From Duganella sp. BuS-21 (GTDB lineage Bacteria > Pseudomonadota > Gammaproteobacteria > Burkholderiales > Burkholderiaceae_D), in NCBI GenBank assembly GCA_041874725.1, contig CP097466.1, positions 6,138,001-6,202,000 on the forward strand: a stretch of 64,000 nucleotides of DNA, in the 5' to 3' direction. The notes below the pieces were generated by a model. That model saw only the letters and a program-made list of their open reading frames with translations. It had not been told where the DNA came from and made no database searches. The position numbers and the translations under genes were made by a program. Within the stretch, counting starts at the first letter, position 1, and every line of letters starts with the position of its first letter. Below are positions 1 to 8,225 of the stretch, in pieces.

Positions 1-228
1 CTGGCCCGCAGCGGCCGCCTGGTCTCGAAGGAACAACTGGTCGACCACCTGTGCGAATGGGGCGAGGAAGTCAGCAACAACGCCATCGAAGTCTATGTGC
101 ACCGCCTGCGCAAGAAGATCGAAGTGGGCGGCGTGCGCATCGTCACCGTGCGCGGGCTCGGCTACTGCCTGGAGAAATTCAACGAAGCGGCGCGCGCCAG
201 CACCGAGGCCGGGGATGCCAGCAAGTGA
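1..228 (+). CDS. OmpR-family response regulator, C-terminal DNA-binding part (5' truncated by window edge)
   Basis: Only the last 75 codons are present; the receiver domain lies left of the window. The visible part is the second half of an OmpR/PhoB winged helix: a V-S-K-E-Q-L-V-D-H-L helix, then the recognition helix region S-N-N-A-I-E-V-Y-V-H-R-L-R-K-K-I and the wing R-G-L-G-Y. This order is diagnostic of OmpR-type transcription factors. The stop codon overlaps the GTG start of the following kinase (GTGA), so the two are translationally coupled and form a two-component pair, similar to TctD/TctE or QseB/QseC. Its targets cannot be read from the sequence, but the symporter genes immediately downstream are the obvious candidates. 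Confidence 0.93.
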   Translation: MARSGRLVSKEQLVDHLCEWGEEVSNNAIEVYVHRLRKKIEVGGVRIVTVRGLGYCLEKFNEAARASTEAGDASK

Positions 229-1739
229 CGCCACCGGACGCCACCGAACTCGAATATCAACCGCCGCCGCCCGAGGCCGACGAGGATATCCAGCACTCGC
301 TGTTCGGTGAAATCCTCGACTGGATGCTGGCCCCGCTGCTGCTGCTGTGGCCGATGAGCATCGCCATCACCTACCTGGTCGCCAAGTCGATCGCCAACCA
401 GCCCTTCGACCACGCGCTGGAGGACAGCGTCACCGTGCTGGCCCAGCAGGTGCGCGCGGTCGACGGCAAGATCATCAAGAGCCTGTCCGGCTCGGCGCGC
501 GACATCCTGCGCGCCGACGATATCGACAACGTCTACTTCCAGATCCAGGGCCCGCGCGGCGAGCACATCGACGGCGACCGCGACATGCCGCAGCCCATCC
601 TCGACGACGAAGACAAGACCAGCTCCGGCGGCGTGCGCTTCCGCAACGACAGCATGCACGGCACCTCGGTGCGCATCGCCTTCGCCTACGTGCAGCTGGA
701 ACGCAGCGACGGCAGCACGCCGCAACTGGCGCTGGTGCAGGTGGCGGAAACGCTGGAAAAGCGCGCCCAGCTGGCCAACGCCATCATCAAGGGCGTGATC
801 CTGCCGCAGTTCATCGTGCTGCCGATCGTGCTTGCTTTAGTTTGGTTTGCCCTGGCGCGCGGACTGTCGCCGCTGGCGCAGCTGCAAGAACGCATCCGCG
901 CACGCAGCTCGGAAGACCTGAGCCCGATCGCCTCCAACCAGGTGCCGGAGGAAATCTCGCCGCTGGTGCGTTCGCTCAACGAAATGCTGTCGCGCCTGTC
1001 GCTGACCATCGACATGCAAAAGCGCTTCATCGCCGACGCCGCGCACCAGATGCGCACGCCGCTGGCCGGCATGCGCATGCAGTCCGAGCTGGCGCTGCGC
1101 CAGACCGACCGCGGCGAAATCCACCGCTCGCTGGAACAGCTGGCCAAGAGTTCGGAAGCGGCGACGCGCCTGGTCAACCAATTGCTGGCCCTGGCGCGCG
1201 CCGAGAACCAGCCGCAGACCGGCAGCGCCATGCAGCCGCTCGACCTGGCCGAGCTGGCCCGCACCGTGGTGCAGGACTGGGTGCAGGCCTCGTTCGCCCA
1301 CCGCATCGACCTCGGTTTCGAAGCCCCGCAGGAATCGCTGCGGATCACCGGCAACCCGACCATGCTGCGCGAATTGCTGTCCAACCTGATCGACAACGCG
1401 CTGCGCTACACGCCAACCGGCGGCAGCGTCACCGTGCGCGTGCGCCAGGAACCCGAGTACGTTTGCCTGGAAGTCGAGGATACCGGCCCCGGCATCGCCC
1501 CGGCCGAGCGCGAGCGCGTGTTCGAGCGCTTCTACCGCATCCTCGGCAACAGCGCCGAGGGCAGCGGCCTGGGGCTGGCCATTGTGCGCGAGATCGCCCA
1601 ACAGCACGGCGCCGTGGTCGACCTCTTCAACAATCCGCGCGCGGCCCCGCCCAAGCAACCGGGCGCGCTGTTCCGCCTCAGCTTCCCGCTGCCGGCGACG
1701 GCGGCGGAACCAGACCTGGAGCCGCCGCACTATGGATAA
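225..1739 (+). CDS. TctE/QseC-like sensor histidine kinase
   Basis: This is a 504-residue membrane sensor kinase. The GTG at 225 is chosen because it overlaps the regulator's stop and puts a short proline-rich cytosolic leader before the first membrane helix (about residues 33-53). A periplasmic domain of about 135 residues of the 2CSK_N/TctE type follows, then a second helix (about 190-212), a HAMP-like linker and the HisKA box A-H-Q-M-R-T-P with phospho-acceptor His274. The ATPase domain shows N-L-I-D-N-A-L-R-Y (N box), D-T-G-P-G-I (G1) and G-S-G-L-G-L-A (G2). All catalytic boxes look intact. TctE-type kinases often sense carboxylates, and the symporter genes downstream fit a transport-control role. 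The ligand is unknown. Confidence 0.93.
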   Translation: MTPPDATELEYQPPPPEADEDIQHSLFGEILDWMLAPLLLLWPMSIAITYLVAKSIANQPFDHALEDSVTVLAQQVRAVDGKIIKSLSGSARDILRADDIDNVYFQIQGPRGEHIDGDRDMPQPILDDEDKTSSGGVRFRNDSMHGTSVRIAFAYVQLERSDGSTPQLALVQVAETLEKRAQLANAIIKGVILPQFIVLPIVLALVWFALARGLSPLAQLQERIRARSSEDLSPIASNQVPEEISPLVRSLNEMLSRLSLTIDMQKRFIADAAHQMRTPLAGMRMQSELALRQTDRGEIHRSLEQLAKSSEAATRLVNQLLALARAENQPQTGSAMQPLDLAELARTVVQDWVQASFAHRIDLGFEAPQESLRITGNPTMLRELLSNLIDNALRYTPTGGSVTVRVRQEPEYVCLEVEDTGPGIAPAERERVFERFYRILGNSAEGSGLGLAIVREIAQQHGAVVDLFNNPRAAPPKQPGALFRLSFPLPATAAEPDLEPPHYG

Positions 1740-1974
1740 ATCCGCGCGCATGCGACACTGGCGCCGGACGCGCCGCCTGAGCGCCCTGCTCCTGCTGCTG
1801 TGGCTGCTCACCACCTTTTGCGCCGCTTTCTTTGCGCGCGAGCTGGCCGGCCTCAGCGTGTTCGGCTGGCCGCTGTCGTTCTACCTGGCGGCGCAGGGCG
1901 CTTCGCTGGTCTACCTGGCCATCCTCGCCTTCTACGCCTGGCGCATGCGCAAGCTCGACAAGGACGCCGCGTGA
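1732..1974 (+). CDS. DUF4212-type small subunit of a sodium:solute symporter
   Basis: An 80-residue membrane protein with two predicted helices (starting L-S-A-L-L-L-L-L-W-L-L and L-S-F-Y-L-A-A-Q-G-A-S-L), separated by F-F-A-R-E-L-A-G-L and ending in a basic tail (R-M-R-K-L-D-K). This is the pattern of the small DUF4212 subunit that accompanies VC_2705-type sodium:solute symporters. The ATG at 1732 overlaps the kinase stop by 8 bases, and its own stop overlaps the symporter start, so it is coupled on both sides. It probably assembles with the large subunit in the inner membrane; the solute is not known. Confidence 0.9.
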   Translation: MDKSARMRHWRRTRRLSALLLLLWLLTTFCAAFFARELAGLSVFGWPLSFYLAAQGASLVYLAILAFYAWRMRKLDKDAA

Positions 1975-4034
1975 AACCCGCCCGCACCTTCTTCCAGCGC
2001 CTGCGCTATTACTACAGCCTGTTCACCATCGGCTTTGCCGGCTTCCTGATCTCGCTGGCCGTGCTGGAGCAGGAAGGCATGCCGCGCGTCTGGATCGGCT
2101 ACCTGTTCATGCTGGCCACCATCGTGCTGTACGCACTGATCGGCGTCATCAGCCGCACCTCCAACGTGCTCGAATACTATGTGGCCGGGCGGCGCGTGCC
2201 GGCCATGTTCAACGGCATGGCCACCGCCGCCGACTGGATCTCGGCCGCCAGTTTCATCAGCCTGGCGGGCGGGCTTTACCTGCACGGCTTCGACGGCCTG
2301 GCCTACATCATGGGCTGGACCGGCGGCTACTGCCTGGTGGCGCTGCTGATCGCGCCCTACCTGCGCAAGTTCGCCCAGTACACCATCCCCGACTTCCTGG
2401 CCGAACGCTACGGCGGCGCCGACCAGACCGGCCAGGCCGGCCAGGGCGCCCGCACCGTGCGCATCCTGGCCGTGGTCGCCACCATCTCGGTCTCCTTCAC
2501 CTACGTGGTGGCGCAGATCTACGCGGTCGGTCTGATCGCCTCGCGCTTCACCGGCGTCGATTTCTCGGTCGGCATCTTCCTCGGCCTGGCCAGCATTCTG
2601 GTGTGCTCCTTCCTGGGCGGCATGCGCGCCATCACCTGGACCCAGGTGGCGCAATACATCATCATCCTGGTGGCCTTCCTGATCCCGGCCATGTGGCTGT
2701 CGGCCAAGCACAGCGGCAACCCGATCCCGCAGGTGGCCTACGGCAAGCTGCTGCCGCAGCTGAGCGCGCGCGAGCACGTGTTGCAGGAAGATCCCAAGGA
2801 AGCCGAAGTGCGCGCCATCTTCCGCCAGCGCGCCGCCAATGACGCAGCGCGCCTGAAGACCCTGCCCGCATCCTGGGAAGCCGGCCGCATCGACCTGCAG
2901 CGCAAGCTCGACAGCGTAAAGGCGCGCAACGCCTCGCTGCTGGAAATCCGCAGCGCCGAACGCGAGCTGGTGGCCTATCCGAAAAATGCCGACGAGGCCG
3001 AGCGCCTGTGGCGCGAGGCGCGCGAGCAGAACCTGCAGCGCGCCGAGCCGATCACGCCGCACGCCACGCCCTACCCGGGCGATCCGGCCACCTCCGACAT
3101 CAAGCGCAACAACTTCCTGGCGCTGGTGTTCTGCCTGATGCTGGGCACGGCCGCGTTGCCGCACATCCTGATGCGTTCCTACACCACGCCGTCGGTGCAC
3201 GATACCCGCGTCTCGGTGCTGTGGACGCTGTTCTTCATCCTGCTGATCTACCTGACCATTCCGGCGCTGGCGGTGCTGGTCAAGTACGACATCTACAACT
3301 CGCTGGTCGGCATCGACTACGCGCATTTGCCCAACTGGGTTTCGTACTGGGCCAACATCGACAAGCTCAATCCGTTGTTCAGCATCAGCGACATCAACCG
3401 CGACGGCGTGGTGCAACTGGCCGAGATCGCCATCGACGCCGACGTGCTGGTGCTGGCCACGCCGGAAATCGCCGGCCTGCCCTATGTGATCTCCGGCCTG
3501 GTGGCGGCCGGCGGCCTGGCCGCCGCGTTGTCGACCGCCGACGGCCTGCTGCTGGCGATCTCCAACGCGCTGTCGCACGACGTCTACTACAAGCTGGTCG
3601 ACCGCGGCGCCTCGACCCAAAAGCGCGTCACCATCTCCAAGCTGCTATTGCTGGCGGTGGCCTTCATCGCCGCCTACGCCGCCTCGACCAAGCCGGGCGA
3701 CATCCTGTCGCTGGTGGGCGCGGCCTTTTCGCTGGCCGGCTCGACCTTGTTCCCGGCGCTGGTGCTGGGCGTGTTCTGGAAGCGCGCCAACCACCAGGGC
3801 GCCATCGCCGGCATGACGGTCGGCTTCCTGGTTTGCATCTACTACATGCTGCACACCAACCCGGTACTGGGCGGCAGCGCCGACCACCAATGGTTCCACA
3901 TCGCGCCGATCTCGGCCGGCATCTTCGGCGTGCCGGCCGGCCTGCTGACCATCATCGCGGTCAGCCTGATGACGCGCGCGCCGGGGCCGCAGACGGCGGC
4001 GCTGGTAGACTACATCCGCGCACCAGAACAATAA
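1971..4034 (+). CDS. Sodium:solute symporter large subunit (VC_2705/ActP-like) with an EF-hand-like loop
   Basis: A 687-residue inner-membrane transporter of the SSS family. The GTG at 1971 overlaps the DUF4212 stop (GTGA). Typical SSS segments include S-N-V-L-E-Y-Y-V-A-G-R-R-V-P and G-M-A-T-A-A-D-W-I-S-A-A-S-F-I. A long charged insert of about 125 residues (about 247-375) with coiled-coil character splits the membrane helices. Residues 474-485 (bases 3390-3425) form a perfect 12-residue EF-hand loop (D-I-N-R-D-G-V-V-Q-L-A-E). The protein is larger than ActP-type carriers (about 550 residues), mostly because of these two regions. Acetate or another small carboxylate is the likely solute by family analogy only. 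The upstream kinase/regulator pair probably controls it. Confidence 0.92.
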   Translation: MKPARTFFQRLRYYYSLFTIGFAGFLISLAVLEQEGMPRVWIGYLFMLATIVLYALIGVISRTSNVLEYYVAGRRVPAMFNGMATAADWISAASFISLAGGLYLHGFDGLAYIMGWTGGYCLVALLIAPYLRKFAQYTIPDFLAERYGGADQTGQAGQGARTVRILAVVATISVSFTYVVAQIYAVGLIASRFTGVDFSVGIFLGLASILVCSFLGGMRAITWTQVAQYIIILVAFLIPAMWLSAKHSGNPIPQVAYGKLLPQLSAREHVLQEDPKEAEVRAIFRQRAANDAARLKTLPASWEAGRIDLQRKLDSVKARNASLLEIRSAERELVAYPKNADEAERLWREAREQNLQRAEPITPHATPYPGDPATSDIKRNNFLALVFCLMLGTAALPHILMRSYTTPSVHDTRVSVLWTLFFILLIYLTIPALAVLVKYDIYNSLVGIDYAHLPNWVSYWANIDKLNPLFSISDINRDGVVQLAEIAIDADVLVLATPEIAGLPYVISGLVAAGGLAAALSTADGLLLAISNALSHDVYYKLVDRGASTQKRVTISKLLLLAVAFIAAYAASTKPGDILSLVGAAFSLAGSTLFPALVLGVFWKRANHQGAIAGMTVGFLVCIYYMLHTNPVLGGSADHQWFHIAPISAGIFGVPAGLLTIIAVSLMTRAPGPQTAALVDYIRAPEQ

Positions 4035-4061
4035 CAATCAACCCGGGGGAAATATACCAAT

Positions 4062-6050
4062 ATGCGTTTTCCAGCTTTCTTGCTGTTCGCCGCCTTGCTG
4101 CATTTGCCGCAGGCCGCGTCGGCCGCCGACGCCGCGCGCCCGGCGATTGCCGACTTTTTTGAAAATCCGGAATTCAACGGCGCCAAACTGTCGCCCAGCG
4201 GCGACTACCTGGCCGTGCGCGTCGGCGCCAAAGGCCAGCGCGACCGCCTGGCCGTGCTCACCCTGAGCGACCAGTCGGCGAAAATCGTGGGCAGCTTCCG
4301 CGATGCCGACGTCAGCTACTTCGAATGGGTCAACGACCAGCGCCTCGCCTTCACCACCACCGACAGCACTCTGGCTCAGGGCAACCAGCGCTTCGGGGCC
4401 GGCATCTTTGCGGTCGACCGCGACGGCGGCCGCGTCACCATGCTGGCCAGCCGCACGCCGGGGCTGGCCGTGTACCGTGGCCAGCCGCTCCTGCCGTCGA
4501 ATACGGTCCTGCTGGGGCAGCCCACCGCGCAGGACAGCGACAATGTGTTTGTCACACGTCCTATCTTCGACCACCGGCGCGCCTTCGACCACATGGAGCT
4601 CGGCCTGCTGAACACCGTCACCGGCCAATACGCCATCGTCGGCCATCCGCCCGCCGTGCGTAAATGGCTGCTCGATGAAAAGGGCATGCCGCGTGTCGCC
4701 ACCACCATCGCCGGCGACGTGCGCACCGTGCTGTATCAGGCGCCCGGCAGCAAGACCTGGCAGGCGCTCTCGCAATTCAACAACACGACCGGCAAGGGCA
4801 GCAATACCTTCTTGCCGCTGGCCTTCGGCCCGGATGGAACGCTGTATGCAAGCGCCAATGCCGGCCGCGACACCTCGGCCGTGTACAGCGTCGACCGCGC
4901 CACCGGCAAGCTGTCCGACCAAGCGGTAGTGCAGTTGCAGGGCTATGACTTTTCCGGCGAACTCATCATGGGCAAAGGCAAGCTGCTCGGCGTCCGCCAC
5001 TGGAGCGAATCGCGCGACACCGTCTGGTTCGACCAGGACATGCAAGCCTTGCAGGCCCAGCTCGACCAGATGCTGCCACGGACCATCAATCTGATCACCT
5101 TGCCCGCCAACCGCGACTCGGCGTGGGTGCTGGTGGAAGCGTATTCCGACCTGCTGCCGCTGCGCACCATCCTCTACCACCGCATCACCAAGCAGCTGAC
5201 CACCATCGGCACCAGCCATCCGAAGATCAAGCAGTCGCAGATGGCGCATAAGAAAATGGTGCGCTACACGGCACGCGACGGCCTGGAGATCCCGGCCTGG
5301 CTGACCGTGCCGCAAGGCGCGGGCAAGAACCTGCCGCTGGTGGTGCTGGTACATGGCGGTCCCTACTTGCGCGGTGGCGACTGGAGCTGGGACGCCGAAT
5401 CGCAGTTCCTGGCCTCACGCGGCTACGCCGTGCTGCAACCCGAATTCCGCGGCAGCACCGGCTTCGGCCTGCGGCATTTCAACGCCGGCATCAAGCAATG
5501 GGGCTTGAAGATGCAGGACGATATCGCCGACGGCGCGCGCTGGGCGGTTGCGCAAGGCTATGCCGATTCCAAGCGCATCTGCATCGCCGGCGCCAGCTAT
5601 GGCGGCTACGCCACGCTGATGGGGCTGATCAAGGATCCCGAGCTGTACAAGTGCGGGGTCGACTGGATGGGCATGACCGACATCAACCTGATGTACTCCC
5701 CCGGCTGGTTCACCGTCACGGACACCAGCGAGGAAAGCAGGCAGTACAACATGCCGGTGATGATCGGCGACCCGGAAAAAGATGCGGAGCAGCTGAAAGC
5801 CACCTCGCCGCTGGAGCACGCGGCACGTCTCAAACAGCCGCTGCTGATGGCCTATGGTGGCGAAGACAAGCGCGTGCCGCTCAAGCATGGCAGCAAATTT
5901 TACAGCGCGGTCAAGGAGACCAACCCCAACGTCGAGTGGGTCGAATACGAAGACGAGGGTCACGGCTGGAGCCTGCCGAAAAACCGCATCGACTTCTGGC
6001 AGCGGGTGGAGCAATTCCTCGACAAGCAGATCGGTCAACCGACACAATAA
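4062..6050 (+). CDS. Secreted S9-family peptidase, paralogue 1 of 4
   Basis: A 662-residue prolyl-oligopeptidase-family serine hydrolase (dipeptidyl/acylaminoacyl-peptidase type). A signal peptide of about 21 residues ends in A-S-A-A and is followed by the A-D-F-F-E-N-P-E-F motif shared by all four paralogues. Residues up to about 390 form the beta-propeller-like region; the C-terminal alpha/beta-hydrolase domain has H-G-G-P (oxyanion region), nucleophile Ser512 in G-A-S-Y-G-G, Asp602 in Y-G-G-E-D-K-R-V-P and His634 in E-G-H-G-W. The triad is complete. It probably cleaves oligopeptides in the periplasm. It starts 27 bases after the symporter, with a purine-rich GGGGGAAA stretch ahead of the ATG, and is followed by three close relatives. 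Confidence 0.93.
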   Translation: MRFPAFLLFAALLHLPQAASAADAARPAIADFFENPEFNGAKLSPSGDYLAVRVGAKGQRDRLAVLTLSDQSAKIVGSFRDADVSYFEWVNDQRLAFTTTDSTLAQGNQRFGAGIFAVDRDGGRVTMLASRTPGLAVYRGQPLLPSNTVLLGQPTAQDSDNVFVTRPIFDHRRAFDHMELGLLNTVTGQYAIVGHPPAVRKWLLDEKGMPRVATTIAGDVRTVLYQAPGSKTWQALSQFNNTTGKGSNTFLPLAFGPDGTLYASANAGRDTSAVYSVDRATGKLSDQAVVQLQGYDFSGELIMGKGKLLGVRHWSESRDTVWFDQDMQALQAQLDQMLPRTINLITLPANRDSAWVLVEAYSDLLPLRTILYHRITKQLTTIGTSHPKIKQSQMAHKKMVRYTARDGLEIPAWLTVPQGAGKNLPLVVLVHGGPYLRGGDWSWDAESQFLASRGYAVLQPEFRGSTGFGLRHFNAGIKQWGLKMQDDIADGARWAVAQGYADSKRICIAGASYGGYATLMGLIKDPELYKCGVDWMGMTDINLMYSPGWFTVTDTSEESRQYNMPVMIGDPEKDAEQLKATSPLEHAARLKQPLLMAYGGEDKRVPLKHGSKFYSAVKETNPNVEWVEYEDEGHGWSLPKNRIDFWQRVEQFLDKQIGQPTQ

Positions 6051-6134
6051 AATACATAGAAATACATATGCCATGTGGCGGATTTGATAACTTGGTGCTA
6101 TTGTGCCCAGGTTACCAATTTCACAATTAGACTT

Positions 6135-8147
6135 ATGCGCCTCCATCACTTCCTGCGTGCCGTCGCCTGGGCCGGCGCCCTGCTGTGCAGCTCCGCCATG
6201 GCGGCCGCAGCCGGCAAGCCGCCGCCGCCCATCGCCGACTTCTTCAACAACCCGGAATTCAGCGAGGCCGTGCTCTCGCCGAGCGGCAAATACCTGGCGG
6301 TGCGCCTCGGCAGCAAGACCAAGCGCGACATGCTGGGCGTGGTGGAACTGGCGACCAACGCGGTCAAGGTGGTGGGCAATTTCAGCGACGCCGACATCGG
6401 CCGCTACGCCTGGGTCAACGACCAGCGCCTGGTGTTCACCGCCACCGACAAGGACCTGGCGCAGGGCGACATCCGCTACGCGCCCGGCCTGTACGCCATC
6501 AACCGCGACGGCAGCGGCTTCCGCCAGCTGGCCATGCGCAACGGCAAAGCCTTCATCACCACCAGCAGCGCGCTCGGCACCCGCGACCTGCTGCCTTGGC
6601 ACACCTATCTGCTCAACGATGAAGGCGCCCAGGACTCCGACTACATCTACGTGCAGGACCGCAACCTCAGCGGACCGGGCCAGCTCAACCACGTCAACCT
6701 GGTGCGGCTGAACACGGTCACCGGCCGCGTCGCCTCGGTGGTGGACCGTCCGGGCGACAGCCACAGCTGGCTGCTCGACTACCAGGGCGAGCCGCGTTTG
6801 ACCATCACCGCCGACAAGGGCACCAGCAGCATCTACTACCGCGAGCCGGCCACCAAGGCCTGGCGCAAGCTGGGCGACTTTGACAGCTACACCGGCAAGG
6901 GCGCGCGCTTCCGCCCGCTGGCCTTCGGTCCGGACGGCACGCTGTACGTCACCTCCACCTACCAGGGCGACGTCACCGCCGTCTACACCTACGACCTGGC
7001 GGCCGGCAAGCTGTCGGACCAGCCGCTGGTCAAGCTCGCCGGCTACGACTTCCACGGCCAGCTCATCATGCGCAACAACAAGTTGGTCGGCGTCCACCAC
7101 CTGACCGACGCCATGGGCACCACCTGGCTCGATCCGGCCATGCAGGCCATGCAGGAAAAAGTCGACGCCATGCTGCCCAACACCATCAACCTGCTGACTC
7201 TGCCGAAGCGGCCGGAATCGCCGTGGGTGGTGGTGACCGCCTACGCCGACATCTGGCCCAAACGCACCATGCTGTACAACAGCGAAACGCAAAAACTGAC
7301 CCTGGTGGGCGCAACCTACCCGGCCATCAAGCCCAACGAGATGGCGCGCGAACAACTGGTGCACTACAAAGCGCGCGACGGCCTGACCATCCCGGCCTGG
7401 CTGACGCTGCCGCAAGGCGACGGCAAGAACCTGCCGATGGTGGTGCTGGTGCACGGCGGCCCGTATGTGCGCGGCGACAGCTGGGGCTGGAGTCCGGACG
7501 CGCAGTTCCTGGCTTCGCGCGGCTACGCCGTGCTGCAGCCCGAGTTTCGCGGCAGCACCGGCTTCGGCGTCAAGCACTTCGTCGCCGGCTGGAAGCAATG
7601 GGGCCTGAAGATGCAGGACGACATCGCCGACGGCACGCGCTGGGCCATTGCGCAAGGTTATGCCGACGCCAAGCGCATCTGCATCGCCGGCGCCAGCTAC
7701 GGCGGCTACGCCACCCTGATGGGCCTGATCAACGATCCAGACTTGTACCAATGCGGCGTCAACTGGGTCGGTGTCACCGACATCAACCTGCTGTACGACG
7801 GCAGCTGGAACTTCAGCTCCGACATGCCGGAGAACTACAAGCAGTACGGCATGCCGCAGCTGATCGGCGACCAGGTCAAGGACGCCGATCAATTCAAGGC
7901 CACCTCGCCGCTGGTGCAGGCGGCCCGCGTCACGCAACCGCTGCTGCTGGCCTACGGCGGCGCCGACCTGCGCGTGCCGCTGCCGCACGGCACCAAGTTC
8001 TACAAGGCCGTCAAGCAAACCAATCCGAACGTCGAATGGATCGAGTACGAAGACGAAGGCCACGGCTGGCGGCTGCCGCAGAACCGCATCGACTTCTGGG
8101 GCCGCGTCGAAAAATTCCTCAATAAAAACATCGGCGCCGCGCAGTAA
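6135..8147 (+). CDS. Secreted S9-family peptidase, paralogue 2 of 4
   Basis: A 670-residue homologue of the preceding gene with the same plan. The ATG at 6135 is preferred over in-frame upstream codons because it opens directly into a signal peptide (R-L-H-H-F-L-R-A-V-A-W-A-G-A-L-L) ending near A-M-A-A. The propeller part is followed by the hydrolase domain: Ser521 in G-A-S-Y-G-G, Asp611 in G-G-A-D-L-R-V-P and His643 in E-G-H-G-W. The 84-base gap upstream is relatively AT-rich and could hold a promoter, but no convincing boxes were found. Substrate range is unknown; the family usually takes short peptides, often with N-terminal specificity. Confidence 0.93.
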   Translation: MRLHHFLRAVAWAGALLCSSAMAAAAGKPPPPIADFFNNPEFSEAVLSPSGKYLAVRLGSKTKRDMLGVVELATNAVKVVGNFSDADIGRYAWVNDQRLVFTATDKDLAQGDIRYAPGLYAINRDGSGFRQLAMRNGKAFITTSSALGTRDLLPWHTYLLNDEGAQDSDYIYVQDRNLSGPGQLNHVNLVRLNTVTGRVASVVDRPGDSHSWLLDYQGEPRLTITADKGTSSIYYREPATKAWRKLGDFDSYTGKGARFRPLAFGPDGTLYVTSTYQGDVTAVYTYDLAAGKLSDQPLVKLAGYDFHGQLIMRNNKLVGVHHLTDAMGTTWLDPAMQAMQEKVDAMLPNTINLLTLPKRPESPWVVVTAYADIWPKRTMLYNSETQKLTLVGATYPAIKPNEMAREQLVHYKARDGLTIPAWLTLPQGDGKNLPMVVLVHGGPYVRGDSWGWSPDAQFLASRGYAVLQPEFRGSTGFGVKHFVAGWKQWGLKMQDDIADGTRWAIAQGYADAKRICIAGASYGGYATLMGLINDPDLYQCGVNWVGVTDINLLYDGSWNFSSDMPENYKQYGMPQLIGDQVKDADQFKATSPLVQAARVTQPLLLAYGGADLRVPLPHGTKFYKAVKQTNPNVEWIEYEDEGHGWRLPQNRIDFWGRVEKFLNKNIGAAQ

Positions 8148-8225
8148 TGCCATGAGGAAAAGCAATACTGGCGCGAAAGGGACATTTTATGCTGGCCACT
8201 TCGACCACCACAGCGGAGCGTCGCG

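Noticed and set aside
5415-8165. A 916-codon open frame antisense to two peptidase genes
   Set aside because: High GC content leaves few stops in the antisense frame; the translation is rich in V, A, H, D and Q without motifs, and it mirrors the codon pattern of the real peptidase genes.
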